From: Paraburkholderia sp. UYCP14C
GTDB taxonomy: Bacteria > Pseudomonadota > Gammaproteobacteria > Burkholderiales > Burkholderiaceae
Direction of reading: 5' to 3'
Length of the DNA stretch: 36,544 nt
Assembly (NCBI RefSeq): GCF_004197395.1
Contig: NZ_SELS01000070.1
Location: 1 to 36,544, forward strand
The position numbers were made by a program, and so were the translations under genes. Below, in pieces: positions 14,761 to 22,827 of this stretch (position 1 is its first letter; the number at the start of each line of letters is the position of its first letter). The notes under the pieces are model-generated. The model worked only from the letters and a program-made list of their open reading frames with translations. It made no database searches and was not told the DNA's origin.

Positions 14761-15951
14761 CTAGCGCAGGAACCGCTCGGTGAGCCGAACCCAGTAGCTC
14801 GCGCCGATCGACAGGATGTCGTCGTTGAAGTCGTAGCCGGGGTTGTGCGCCATGCAGCCGCCCTTGCCTTCGCCATTGCCGACGAGCAGATAGCAGCCGG
14901 GACACTGTTCCAGCACGTAGGCGAAATCCTCGCTGGCCGTAATCGGCCGCATGTCGTGCACGAGGCCTTCATCGCCGAGCCATTCCCGCGCAACGGACTT
15001 CGCGAGCCGCGTCTCGTCGGGGTGATTGATCAGCACCGGATAGCCGTGCTCGTAATCGACCTCGGCGCGTGCGCCGTAGGCATGCGCATGAGCATGCGCG
15101 AGTGCGGTGATGCGCTCCTGCAGACGCGTGCGTACCGCGGGACTCAGCGAGCGGACCGACAGCCGGATTTCCACGCTGTCCGGAATGATGTTCGACGCGC
15201 TGCCGCCATGAATCGCGCCGACCGACACGATGCCCGTTTCGAGCGGATCGACATTGCGCGAGACGATGGTCTGCAACCCCATCACCAGCGACGCGCTCGC
15301 GACGACCGGATCGACTGCCTTGTGCGGCACCGCGCCGTGCCCGCCGTGACCGACGATACGGATCGTCACCGTATCGGCGGCGGCCATGAACGGTCCTTCG
15401 AAAAAGCCGAAGCGGCCGGCCGCGACGCCGGGCATGTTGTGTATCGCGAACACCGCGTCGCACGGGAAGCGTTGGAGCAGCCCGTCTTCGAGCATCTTGC
15501 GCGCGCCGCCGCCATGCTCCTCGGCCGGCTGGAAAATCAGGTTCAGCGTGCCGCTGAAGTTGCGCGACTCCGCCAGCACGCGCGCCGCCGCGAGCAGCAT
15601 CGCGGTATGGCCGTCGTGGCCGCATGCATGCATCACGCCGTCGTGCTTGCTCGCGTAGTCGAGGCCGGTCGCTTCGCTGAGCGGCAGCGCGTCCATGTCG
15701 GCGCGCAGGCCGAGCGACTTGCCGCTGCCGTTCGTCAAGGTACCGACGACGCCCGTGCCGCCCAGCCCGCGATGCACGCCATAGCCCCATTCGGCGAGGC
15801 GCTGCGCGACCAGCTCGCTGGTCTCGAACTCCTGGAAGCTCAGTTCGGGATGCGCATGAATGTGCCGGCGCAGCGACACCATATCGGCTTCGATCGCGCG
15901 CATGCGCGACGGGATGAATTCGTCGAGGGATGCTTCAATTGGGTAGGACAT
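14761..15951 (-). CDS. M20-family amidohydrolase (hippurate hydrolase / N-acyl-amino-acid hydrolase type)
   Basis: This 396-residue metal-dependent hydrolase cleaves an amide bond, typically releasing an amino acid from an N-acyl or aromatic-acyl conjugate. It has the M20D signature: His-Ala-His-Pro-Glu-Leu near residue 32, Arg-Ala-Asp-Met-Asp-Ala-Leu-Pro, the metal-binding Ala-Cys-Gly-His-Asp-Gly-His (Cys110, His112, His115), Gln-Pro-Ala-Glu-Glu (Glu144/145) and the dimerisation-domain Gly-His-Gly-Gly-His-Gly-Ala. No signal peptide is seen. It is the first gene of a three-gene operon (amidohydrolase, binding protein, porin), divergent from a LysR gene that probably activates it. A second, related M20 enzyme is at 34120-35313. 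The acyl group cannot be predicted. Confidence 0.9.
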   Translation of the reverse strand: MSYPIEASLDEFIPSRMRAIEADMVSLRRHIHAHPELSFQEFETSELVAQRLAEWGYGVHRGLGGTGVVGTLTNGSGKSLGLRADMDALPLSEATGLDYASKHDGVMHACGHDGHTAMLLAAARVLAESRNFSGTLNLIFQPAEEHGGGARKMLEDGLLQRFPCDAVFAIHNMPGVAAGRFGFFEGPFMAAADTVTIRIVGHGGHGAVPHKAVDPVVASASLVMGLQTIVSRNVDPLETGIVSVGAIHGGSASNIIPDSVEIRLSVRSLSPAVRTRLQERITALAHAHAHAYGARAEVDYEHGYPVLINHPDETRLAKSVAREWLGDEGLVHDMRPITASEDFAYVLEQCPGCYLLVGNGEGKGGCMAHNPGYDFNDDILSIGASYWVRLTERFLR

Positions 15952-15981
15952 GGAGGGCTCTTAGGTGAAGACTGTCGGCGC

Positions 15982-16058
15982 ATCATAGGCAGGCATTTTT
16001 TGAGCGGGAAGCCGCAATTTTGTTATATTGATAACCAACGGTTGTCACCGTGTTAACC
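15982..16058. promoter_or_regulatory. Divergent promoter region with LysR-type dyads
   Basis: For the LysR gene, TTGAGC (16000-16005), an 18-bp spacer and TATATT (16024-16029) form a plausible promoter. For the amidohydrolase, TATGAT (minus strand, 15982-15987) is a -10 candidate with a poor -35, as usual for activated promoters. Over the LysR start lie GTTAT-N4-ATAAC (16022-16035), AACC-N3-GGTT (16033-16043) and GGTT-N11-AACC (16040-16058). The last has the T-N11-A geometry of LysR-type operators. Autorepression plus activation of the divergent operon is the likely logic. Confidence 0.5.
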
Positions 16059-16080
16059 CCCTCGTCAGCCCTCCCCACCG

Positions 16081-17034
16081 ATGAAAATCCATCAACTCCA
16101 GGCGCTCGTGACGGTCGCCGACGCGGGCAGCATCCGCGCGTCGGCACGTCTGCTCGGCGTGTCTCAGGCGGCAGTCACGAAGGCGTTGCGCGAACTCGAA
16201 AAGGATCAGCAACTGACGCTGCTGTCGCGCAGCCCGAGCGGCGTGAGCTTCACCGAGGCCGGCCAGACGCTGCTCGGTCACGCGCGCCTGATGATCGGTC
16301 AACTCGAACGCGCGAACGAAGACCTCGCGAAGCTGCGCGGCGATCAGACCGGCAAGCTCGCGATCGCGATCACGCCGCTCGTGATGCTGGCTTTCATGGC
16401 GGAAACGATCACGCTGTTCCGGCAACAGATGCCGAAAGTGCGGCTGGAGATTTTCGAGGGCTTGACTGCGGTCGCGGTGCCGAGGATGCGCGAAGGGCTG
16501 CTGGATCTGTCGGTGGTGCCGCTGTCGTCGGCGTTGCCGAGCCGCGAGTTCGATCAGGAATTGCTGTTCACGTACGAGTCGTGCGTGATCGCGCGGCGCG
16601 GGCATCCGCTCGCGGATCGCCGCTCGATTCACGATCTGCTCGAGCATGACTGGGCGGTCAATTACACGGCGGCGAGCTTCGAAGGGATGATGCGCAACAT
16701 CTTCTGGCAGCATGGCGCCGCAATCGAGCCGCATCGGCTGCATTGCGCGCATTCGAGCACGTTGCTCGTCGAACTCGCGCGCCATAACGACATGCTGTCG
16801 CACTGCCCGCGGCCACTGCTGCTGAGCGACTCGCTAAAAGACTGGGCGCAACCGCTCGAACTCGTCGAGCAGTTCGACCTGAGTCAGGTCGCGGTGATCG
16901 GACTGCACAACACGATGCGCAGTGCCGCGAGTCAGTGCTTCGTCGAATGTTTGTCGACGGTGATCCGCAAGCGCCGGCGCTCGGCGAAAGCGCACAACCG
17001 GATGTTGTTCGATATGCTCGACGTAGTGCTCTGA
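16081..17034 (+). CDS. LysR-family transcriptional regulator of the amidohydrolase operon
   Basis: This 317-residue regulator has the N-terminal LysR helix-turn-helix (His-Gln-Leu-Gln-Ala-Leu, Ser-Gln-Ala-Ala-Val-Thr-Lys-Ala-Leu-Arg-Glu-Leu-Glu, residues 4-45) and a periplasmic-binding-like effector domain. It is divergent from the porin/binding-protein/amidohydrolase operon, with T-N11-A-type dyads in the gap, so it most likely controls that operon in response to the imported conjugate or released amino acid. The Met-Lys-Ile-His-Gln-Leu start matches the family's usual N-terminus. It ends 13 bases before the convergent hapI-like gene. Confidence 0.9.
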   Translation: MKIHQLQALVTVADAGSIRASARLLGVSQAAVTKALRELEKDQQLTLLSRSPSGVSFTEAGQTLLGHARLMIGQLERANEDLAKLRGDQTGKLAIAITPLVMLAFMAETITLFRQQMPKVRLEIFEGLTAVAVPRMREGLLDLSVVPLSSALPSREFDQELLFTYESCVIARRGHPLADRRSIHDLLEHDWAVNYTAASFEGMMRNIFWQHGAAIEPHRLHCAHSSTLLVELARHNDMLSHCPRPLLLSDSLKDWAQPLELVEQFDLSQVAVIGLHNTMRSAASQCFVECLSTVIRKRRRSAKAHNRMLFDMLDVVL

Positions 17035-17047
17035 CGGCGCACGTCGA

Positions 17048-17380
17048 CTAGGGATTCAACACGACCCAAGCGTTCGCGTCGACCGTGATCTTCACCGCAT
17101 CGAGGCTCGCCCCCGCGCACGGTCCCTCGATGCAGCGGCCGTCCTCGAAGCGGAACAGCGCGCTGTGATGCGCACACATCAATACCTGCGAGCGATAGCA
17201 CAGCACATCGCCGGGTTCGAAATCGAGCGGCACCGAGAAATGCGGGCAGCGGTTCGCGTAAGCCCACACCTGCTCGCCCCGCCGCACGACCACGACGGGC
17301 ATGCGGGCGGCCGTTGTATCGACGACCCGCGCGCCGCCATCGGGCACGTCGGCGAGCGGACATAGCGGCGTTTCGTTCAT
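17048..17380 (-). CDS. hapI: Rieske-type [2Fe-2S] ferredoxin, HapI-like
   Basis: This 110-residue protein is a small Rieske ferredoxin: Cys45-Pro-His47 and Cys69-Ala-His-His72 supply the two Cys and two His ligands of a [2Fe-2S] cluster. It is the last gene of a seven-gene hydroquinone cluster in the same order as hapCDEFGHI of Pseudomonas fluorescens ACB, where hapI is a [2Fe-2S] ferredoxin. It may keep the catalytic iron of a dioxygenase reduced, as ferredoxins do for some extradiol enzymes; that is inference. It starts three bases after the preceding stop, so it is surely co-transcribed. Confidence 0.85.
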   Translation of the reverse strand: MNETPLCPLADVPDGGARVVDTTAARMPVVVVRRGEQVWAYANRCPHFSVPLDFEPGDVLCYRSQVLMCAHHSALFRFEDGRCIEGPCAGASLDAVKITVDANAWVVLNP

Positions 17381-17383
17381 CGC

Positions 17384-17695
17384 TCAGACTCTCCGTTCCG
17401 GATTGCCGAGGCTCCAGTCCCATGGACGGATCTCGACGCTATCGAACAGCCCCGCCTGCATATACGGATCGTTGCTGACGAACTCCATCACGTCGTCGAT
17501 ACGCTCCGCTTCGACGACCAGCAAGGTGCCGTTCATCGCATCGCATTGCGGCGCGAGCGTCGGACCTCCGAGACGCACGAACACGCCGCGATGCGTACCG
17601 CCGCGCAACCACGTCCGATGCACCGGACGCACCCGTTCGCGCACTTCGCGCATGCCGGGCTTGTCGGTCGCGAATACCGCGAAAAAGCGTGCCAT
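17384..17695 (-). CDS. hapH: YciI-family protein, HapH-like
   Basis: This 103-residue single-domain protein belongs to the YciI (YCII-related) fold: it starts Met-Ala-Arg-Phe-Phe-Ala-Val-Phe and has Asp-Lys-Pro-Gly-Met near the N-terminus and Asn-Asp-Pro-Tyr near residue 79, both common in the family. Several relatives sit in aromatic degradation clusters, some dechlorinating or isomerising ring-cleavage products, but the reaction here is unknown. The ATG at 17695 is chosen because the family starts there; the longer upstream extension is Arg-rich and overlaps hapG. It lies between the intradiol dioxygenase and the Rieske ferredoxin, as in the ACB hap cluster. Confidence 0.85.
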   Translation of the reverse strand: MARFFAVFATDKPGMREVRERVRPVHRTWLRGGTHRGVFVRLGGPTLAPQCDAMNGTLLVVEAERIDDVMEFVSNDPYMQAGLFDSVEIRPWDWSLGNPERRV

Positions 17696-17700
17696 CGCCG

Positions 17701-18573
17701 TCAACTCCGATCGAGGATGAAGTCGTAGCGCGCTTCGCGGAACGGTCCGTCGAAACCGAAGCGGCGCGCGAGTTCGTGGTCGGCCGGGCACTCACGATAG
17801 TCGACCATCAGCGACGGCTTCACGCCGAATACCGCGTCCGAACCCAGATACGGATCCTCGCGATCGAACACATGCGTGACGAGCGTGCGATGCCCCGGCG
17901 CGTCGATCATGAAGTGCAGATGCGCGGGGCGCCACGGATGCCGCCCGGTGGCTTCGAGCATACGGCCGACCGGGCCGTCGGTCGGAATCGGATAGCTGAC
18001 CGGCACGATCGTCGAGATCGCGTAGCGGCCTTCGGCGTCGGTGCGAAAACGTCCGCGCAGATTGCCGTGCGGCTGCTCGGTGTCCTGCCCCGAGTACATG
18101 CCGTTGTCGGCGGTCTGCCAGACGTCGAGCACGGCGTTGGCAAGCGGCTCGCCGTCCGTCGACAGCACGCGGCCATGCACGAGCGCGGGCGTGCCTGGCG
18201 TGAACGCGATGTTCTCGCCATACGCGCGCTCGGGCATGCCGCGAATATAGAACGGACCGAACACGGTGGTGTCGGTGGCGCCCGTGGCCAGACGATGGTT
18301 GATCGCGTCAACCAGCATCGATACGCCGAGCGTATCCGACAGCAGGATGAATTCCTGCCGCACGAGGTCGTCGCACATCTTGCCGGTGTCGGTCAGAAAG
18401 CGAATGGCCGACATCCATTCGGCCTCGGTCGGCTCGACTTCACGCACGAACGCATGCATGTGCCGCACGAGGCTTTGCATCAGCGTGCGCAGCCGTTCGT
18501 CGGGCGTGCCGGCGAAGCTCGCCACCACCTGCTCGGTCAGGGCCTGTTCGGCCTCTTTGTTATCTGTCGACAT
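17701..18573 (-). CDS. hapG: Intradiol ring-cleavage dioxygenase, probable hydroxyquinol 1,2-dioxygenase, HapG-like
   Basis: This 290-residue enzyme belongs to the Fe(III) intradiol family. The expected ligands are Tyr160 (Asn-Gly-Met-Tyr), Tyr194 (Val-Ser-Tyr-Pro-Ile-Pro), His218 and His220 (Arg-Pro-Ala-His-Leu-His-Phe), spaced as in hydroxyquinol 1,2-dioxygenases. It would turn hydroxyquinol into maleylacetate, the same intermediate reached from hydroquinone by HapCD plus HapE, so it gives the cluster a second entry. An alpha-helical N-terminal linker region precedes the catalytic barrel. The ATG at 18573 is preferred because a perfect GGAGG lies five bases upstream; that SD overlaps an in-frame ATG at 18585. 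Confidence 0.9.
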   Translation of the reverse strand: MSTDNKEAEQALTEQVVASFAGTPDERLRTLMQSLVRHMHAFVREVEPTEAEWMSAIRFLTDTGKMCDDLVRQEFILLSDTLGVSMLVDAINHRLATGATDTTVFGPFYIRGMPERAYGENIAFTPGTPALVHGRVLSTDGEPLANAVLDVWQTADNGMYSGQDTEQPHGNLRGRFRTDAEGRYAISTIVPVSYPIPTDGPVGRMLEATGRHPWRPAHLHFMIDAPGHRTLVTHVFDREDPYLGSDAVFGVKPSLMVDYRECPADHELARRFGFDGPFREARYDFILDRS

Positions 18574-18618
18574 GTCTGCCTCCATCGATTGTTTGGGTGG
18601 CGCCGCGTTGAGCGGCGC

Positions 18619-19686
18619 TCAGGCGGGTTCGGCGCCCTGCCAAGCACGTTGCAGCAGCGCGCGTATCGCCTCACGCTCCACGGCACGCGGATTCGCATAC
18701 GGATTCTTGCACGCGAGATCGGCCGCTTCGTCGAGGCCCTGCTCGGGCATGCCGATCTGCGCGAGCGCCAGCGGAATGTCGAGCGCGCGGTTCAGTTCGA
18801 ACAGCAGCGGGCCCGCATCGGCCGCGCGCTTGCCGCCGAGCGCGCGTGCGACGCGCGCGAGCGCATCGGGCGCGGCGTCGTGGTTGTAGTGTGCGGTATG
18901 CGGCAGCATCGCCGCATGCGTTTGCGCATGCGGCAGGTTGAACGTGCCGCCCAACGTATGACAAAGCTTGTGGTGCAGCGCCATGCCGACCGCGCCCAGA
19001 CAGCTGCCCGCGAGCCACGCGCCGTACAGCGCGCTGCTTCGCGCCGCGGCATCGTCCGGCGCGCGCACTATTACGGGCAGCGCTTCGCCGAGCGCGCGGA
19101 TCGCTTCCTCGGCCATCAGGCTAATCACCGGATTCGCGTCTTCGGCATACAGCGCTTCGACGGCGTGCGCCATCGCGTTGATGCCCGACGCGGCGGAAAT
19201 GCCCACCGGCAACGACAACGTCAGCGACGGATCGTAGATCACCGTGCGCGGCAGCACGCGCATATCGCGGCCGGTGCGCTTCAGACGCCCTTCGGTGAGG
19301 CCGTAGATCGGCGTCATCTCGGAGCCCGCGTAGGTGGTGGGCACCGCGATGATCGGCAGCGACGATTCGAGCGCGATCGCCTTGCCGAGGCCGACCGTCG
19401 AGCCGCCGCCCACCGCGACGCAGCAGTCGGCGTCGAGCGCGGCGGCCGCATCGCGCGCCGCTCGTGCGACTTCGATCGGCACGTGCATCACGGCTTGCGC
19501 ATGCACGCCCGCCGCGCGCGACCCGAGCACATCCGCGACCCGCTCGGCCAGCGCGTGCTGCTCGGGCGTCGCGAGGATCAGCGCGCGCCTGGCTCCGAGC
19601 CGCTCGACCTCCGCGGGCAATGATGCGAGCCCGCCCCATTCGAACACCACACGCGACGGCGTGCCCTGATAGACGAAGCGCTCCAT
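18619..19686 (-). CDS. hapF: Maleylacetate reductase, HapF-like
   Basis: This 355-residue iron-type alcohol-dehydrogenase-family enzyme reduces maleylacetate to 3-oxoadipate with NAD(P)H, sending carbon to the beta-ketoadipate pathway. It has the nucleotide-binding Gly-Gly-Gly-Ser-Thr-Val-Gly-Leu-Gly-Lys and Thr-Thr-Tyr-Ala-Gly-Ser-Glu-Met-Thr-Pro, and the His-rich region His-His-Lys-Leu-Cys-His and Leu-Pro-His-Ala-Gln-Thr-His typical of maleylacetate reductases. The ATG at 19686, seven bases after the hapE stop, gives the usual family length. The frame runs open upstream through hapE but that part is antigenic shadow, not coding. No later enzymes (transferase, thiolase) are in the window. 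Confidence 0.92.
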   Translation of the reverse strand: MERFVYQGTPSRVVFEWGGLASLPAEVERLGARRALILATPEQHALAERVADVLGSRAAGVHAQAVMHVPIEVARAARDAAAALDADCCVAVGGGSTVGLGKAIALESSLPIIAVPTTYAGSEMTPIYGLTEGRLKRTGRDMRVLPRTVIYDPSLTLSLPVGISAASGINAMAHAVEALYAEDANPVISLMAEEAIRALGEALPVIVRAPDDAAARSSALYGAWLAGSCLGAVGMALHHKLCHTLGGTFNLPHAQTHAAMLPHTAHYNHDAAPDALARVARALGGKRAADAGPLLFELNRALDIPLALAQIGMPEQGLDEAADLACKNPYANPRAVEREAIRALLQRAWQGAEPA

Positions 19687-19693
19687 GCCGGCC

Positions 19694-21160
19694 TCAGCGC
19701 TTGAAATGCGGCGGCACGTTGCCGTCGACGTTGACCCACACCGAGCGCGCTTCCGTGTAGTCGTGCATCGCCTCGAAGCCCATCTCGCGGCCGTAGCCCG
19801 ACTGTCCGACGCCGCCGAACGGGCTGCCCGGATTGACGCGCTTGTAGCAGTTGACCCAGCACATGCCCGCATGAATCCGCGCGGCCATCGAATGCGCGCG
19901 CGACAGATCGCGCGTCCACAGCCCGCTGCCGAGGCCATAGTCGGTACCGTTGGCGATCGCGAGCGCTTCGTCGTCGGTGCTGAAACGCAGCACCGTGACG
20001 AACGGTCCGAACACTTCCTCCTGCGCGATGCGGTCGTTCGGGCTCGCGGCCTCGACCACGGTCGGGCGCACGTAATAGCCGTTCGCGAGCGCCGGGTCGC
20101 TCGGCGCAGTGCCGCCGGTCAGCACGCGGCCGCCCTGCTGGCGCGCGATGTCGACGAACGCCAGCACGCGTTCCTGGTGCTGCTTCGACGTGAGCGGCCC
20201 CATTTCGGTGTTGGCATCGAGCGGATTGCCGAGCCGGATCGACGACGCCAGCGACACGAAGCGTTCGAGGAACTGATCGGCGATGCGCTCGTGCAGGATC
20301 AGCCGCGAGCCCGCGATACACGCCTGGCCCTGGTTGTGGAAGATCGCCCAGGCGGCGCCGTTGATCGCGGCGTCGAGATTCGCGTCGTCGAACACGATGT
20401 TGGCGCCCTTGCCGCCGAGTTCAAGCTGCACGCGCTTCAGATTGCCCTGCGAGGCCTCGACGATGCGCCGCCCGGTCGCGGTCGATCCGGTGAACGCGAT
20501 CTTGCCGACGCCCGGATGCTCGGCGAGCCGCTGCCCGGCGGTATGACCATAACCGGCGACGATGTTGACGACGCCGTCCGGAAAGCCGACCTCGGCCATC
20601 AACTCGACGATGCGCAGCGTGGACAGCGGCGTGATCTCCGACGGCTTCAGCACGACCGTGTTGCCGGCCGCGAGCGCCGGGCCCATTTTCCAGCTCGTGA
20701 ACATCAGTGGGAAATTCCACGGTACGATCTGTCCGACCACGCCGATCGGCGCGCGTTGAACGTAGTTCAGAAAGCCCGTTTCAACCGGAATCACCGAGCC
20801 TTGCAGCTTGTCGGCCATGCCGCCGAAGTAGCGGAAGCATGCGGCGGTGCGCGGCACGTCGAGCGAGCGCGAATCGCGAATCGGATGGCCCGTGTCGAGC
20901 GATTCGAGTTGCGCGAGTTCTTCGGCGTTGGCCTCGATCGCGTCGGCGAGCTTCAGCAGCAGGCGGCCGCGTTCGGCGGCGGGCAGCGCGGCCCACTTCG
21001 GGAACGCGCGGGTGGCGGCGGCAACGGCGAGATCGACATCGGCGGCGGTGGCTGCTGCGATCTGCGTGATCAGCGAGCCGTCGTGCGGATTGAGCACGTC
21101 GATCGTGCCGCCTTCGACGGCGTCAGTGAAACGGCCGTCGATGAACAGTTGGGTTTGCAT
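19694..21160 (-). CDS. hapE: Aldehyde dehydrogenase, probable 4-hydroxymuconic semialdehyde dehydrogenase, HapE-like
   Basis: This 488-residue NAD(P)+-dependent enzyme should oxidise 4-hydroxymuconic semialdehyde, the ring-fission product of hydroquinone, to maleylacetate. It has the coenzyme site Pro-Trp-Asn-Phe-Pro, Phe-Thr-Gly-Ser-Thr-Ala-Thr-Gly (residues 223-230), general base Glu247 in Glu-Leu-Gly-Gly-Lys, nucleophile Cys281 in Asn-Gln-Gly-Gln-Ala-Cys, and the Glu-Glu-Val-Phe-Gly-Pro-Phe motif. The ATG at 21160 is chosen because the protein then begins as typical for the family (Gln-Leu-Phe-Ile-Asp-Gly). Sequence alone would allow other aldehydes; the substrate comes from its place between hapD and hapF. 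Confidence 0.9.
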   Translation of the reverse strand: MQTQLFIDGRFTDAVEGGTIDVLNPHDGSLITQIAAATAADVDLAVAAATRAFPKWAALPAAERGRLLLKLADAIEANAEELAQLESLDTGHPIRDSRSLDVPRTAACFRYFGGMADKLQGSVIPVETGFLNYVQRAPIGVVGQIVPWNFPLMFTSWKMGPALAAGNTVVLKPSEITPLSTLRIVELMAEVGFPDGVVNIVAGYGHTAGQRLAEHPGVGKIAFTGSTATGRRIVEASQGNLKRVQLELGGKGANIVFDDANLDAAINGAAWAIFHNQGQACIAGSRLILHERIADQFLERFVSLASSIRLGNPLDANTEMGPLTSKQHQERVLAFVDIARQQGGRVLTGGTAPSDPALANGYYVRPTVVEAASPNDRIAQEEVFGPFVTVLRFSTDDEALAIANGTDYGLGSGLWTRDLSRAHSMAARIHAGMCWVNCYKRVNPGSPFGGVGQSGYGREMGFEAMHDYTEARSVWVNVDGNVPPHFKR

Positions 21161-21207
21161 GAATGATCCTCGGTGAATACGGGCGCGGAGGCTCTTCGAT
21201 CGAGCCT

Positions 21208-22227
21208 TCAGAAATCGACGGGATAGGGCTTCAGCTCGCCGCTCTCGTAACGCTTCGGCAGATTCGGTGTCGCGTTCTCCCACACCAGCAGCATCGAGCG
21301 CTTGGTCGAATAGCCCTGATGGCGGATATCGGCCGGCATCGCGCAGATGTCGCCCGCACGCATCGTGATGCGAGCGCGCGGCGCGCCGGTGTTCTTGTCG
21401 CCGATATCCCAGACGATTTCATCGGACAGTTGCAGGAACCACTCGACGCGATCGTTGCCATGAAAAACCGGCAGGATGTATTCCTCGGTGGTCGGACAGA
21501 ACAGGCTCTGGCCGCATACCGACGTGACCGACGGATTCCACGTGACGTCCGAGCGCGACAGATACTTGAACAGGTTGAACGCGTGCAGTTGGCCTTCGAA
21601 ACCGGGCTCGACGTGCACTTCCGGATCGTCCTGCGAGACGTCGGCGAACGCGCGGTTCACCGGCAGCTCGTCGCGCAGCGGCGAGTCGCCTTCGAGGCCC
21701 GGCATGCGGCGCGTCGCGATGCGCGTGCGCTCGATCGCGGCGTCGTTGTCGCCATGCTTGCGGCCGAACGCGGTGCCGGTTTCTTCAGGCGCGGCGAACG
21801 GGTCGAAGCCTTCGTTGGTCCAGTCGTGCAGGATCGCCTTGAAGGTCGCCATGATCGTCGGCGTCTCGAAGGTTTCCATGTAGTCGACGCCCGCGTCCTT
21901 CATGATGCCGTTGAACGAGCCCGCATATACGTCGACCTTGCCGTAGTGATTGCGCGTGCCGAACACGTGGTCGAAGTTGACCCAGCCGTAGAAGAAGCCC
22001 CATGCGACGTCGCGCATCATCGCGCGCAGGAACGCATCGGCCGGCACCGCGTGGGTGCGGGTCTGGCCTTTCGCGGGCCAGTTGATCTTGACGAAGTACT
22101 CGTCGCGCAGGAATTCGAATGCGCCGAGCGTGAAGCGGCGATAGCCGGTGACCGCGTCGGGTTCGCTTGCGCGCACGGTGTCGGCGGCGAAGCCGGCCGG
22201 ATGATCGAGGGTTTCGAGAGATGCCAT
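21208..22227 (-). CDS. hapD: Hydroquinone 1,2-dioxygenase large (catalytic) subunit, HapD/PnpD-like
   Basis: This 339-residue protein is the iron-binding subunit of the two-component hydroquinone dioxygenase, which opens hydroquinone to 4-hydroxymuconic semialdehyde using Fe(II) and O2. The four ligand residues I recall for the PnpCD structure, His256, Asn258, Glu262 and His303, are all present at those numbers (His-Gly-Asn-Asp-Arg-Val-Glu and Arg-His-Gln-Gly-Tyr). The ATG at 22227 follows a GGAGACAAACC ribosome-binding region; upstream in-frame sequence is intergenic repeat. It follows hapC after an 81-base gap that holds a dispersed repeat. It is not similar to common extradiol enzymes, which agrees with the family. 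Confidence 0.92.
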   Translation of the reverse strand: MASLETLDHPAGFAADTVRASEPDAVTGYRRFTLGAFEFLRDEYFVKINWPAKGQTRTHAVPADAFLRAMMRDVAWGFFYGWVNFDHVFGTRNHYGKVDVYAGSFNGIMKDAGVDYMETFETPTIMATFKAILHDWTNEGFDPFAAPEETGTAFGRKHGDNDAAIERTRIATRRMPGLEGDSPLRDELPVNRAFADVSQDDPEVHVEPGFEGQLHAFNLFKYLSRSDVTWNPSVTSVCGQSLFCPTTEEYILPVFHGNDRVEWFLQLSDEIVWDIGDKNTGAPRARITMRAGDICAMPADIRHQGYSTKRSMLLVWENATPNLPKRYESGELKPYPVDF

Positions 22228-22250
22228 GGTTTGTCTCCTGTCGACCAGAG

Positions 22251-22295
22251 TTGGCGCTTTAGCGGTTACTCTGGTCCCATGCAACGAAGTTGCGG
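22251..22295. repeat. Dispersed intergenic repeat, copy 1 (between hapC and hapD)
   Basis: The unit contains TTGGCGCTTTAGCG, a TACTC-GGTCCCATGCAA stretch and GCAAC-GAA-GTTGC, which folds as a 5-bp hairpin. The same unit recurs in multiple partial copies at 22828-22921. Both insertions are in gaps of the hap operon. The form suggests a small non-autonomous or REP-like element dispersed in the genome; I have no database match. Confidence 0.6.
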
Positions 22296-22308
22296 GGTCG
22301 TGTTCCTA

Positions 22309-22803
22309 TCAGTGCAGGCAGATGTCGGCCCACTTCTCTACCGACAGTTCGCCGAACATCGTTTGCACGAGCGCGACGCCGGCTTTCTGTGCAGTGAAGC
22401 GATACGCGCAGCCGGCCGGCAGCAGGGCCTGATGACCGCGACGCAGCACCACATGACCCATCGTGCGGCCCGCGGGTTGCGTTCCCGCTGCGACGGTGCC
22501 CTTGCCGCTCTTCGGCGGGTTGTCGAGCTTGATGAAATCGATGCGCACTTCGCCGTCCATCAGGATCGCGAACTCGTCGTGAGCGCAGGCGAACCATTGC
22601 GATTGCCCTTCGGTGCGCAATGCCTCGATCACGTAGTCGAGGTTCTTGCCGACCACGACCTTCTCGTAGGGTGTCGACTCGGAAGCGACTTCGAAGATGT
22701 TGGAAAACACGTAGTGGCGTGCTTCGCCGCTCGTGATTTCGATTTCGCCTTTGCGGTAGCCGTCGAGCGAGCCAAAGACGGTGTGGAATGACTGGTCGGT
22801 CAT
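22309..22803 (-). CDS. hapC: Hydroquinone 1,2-dioxygenase small subunit, HapC/PnpC-like
   Basis: This 164-residue cupin-like protein is the small subunit of the hydroquinone dioxygenase and forms a heterotetramer with the large subunit encoded next. It has the family's N-terminal Gly-Ser-Leu-Asp-Gly-Tyr-Arg-Lys-Gly, the central Phe-Ala-Cys-Ala-His-Asp-Glu-Phe-Ala and Asp-Gly-Glu-Val-Arg-Ile-Asp-Phe, and Leu-Leu-Pro-Ala-Gly-Cys-Ala-Tyr-Arg-Phe near residue 130. It lacks the iron ligands carried by HapD. It heads the hap operon; the ribosome-binding sequence CAGGAGACA recurs before hapD. Upstream are composite repeats and a LysR-type box (22999-23015). The substrate follows from the pairing and gene order, not from this subunit alone. 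Confidence 0.92.
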   Translation of the reverse strand: MTDQSFHTVFGSLDGYRKGEIEITSGEARHYVFSNIFEVASESTPYEKVVVGKNLDYVIEALRTEGQSQWFACAHDEFAILMDGEVRIDFIKLDNPPKSGKGTVAAGTQPAGRTMGHVVLRRGHQALLPAGCAYRFTAQKAGVALVQTMFGELSVEKWADICLH

Positions 22804-22827
22804 TGCTGTCTCCTGTGTCGATCGGGA

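Noticed and set aside
17689-19623. A 644-codon open frame antisense to hapG and hapF
   Set aside because: It is Arg/His/Gly-rich, has no recognisable family or ribosome-binding site, and mirrors conserved enzymes with intact active sites on the other strand. High G+C makes such shadow frames common.
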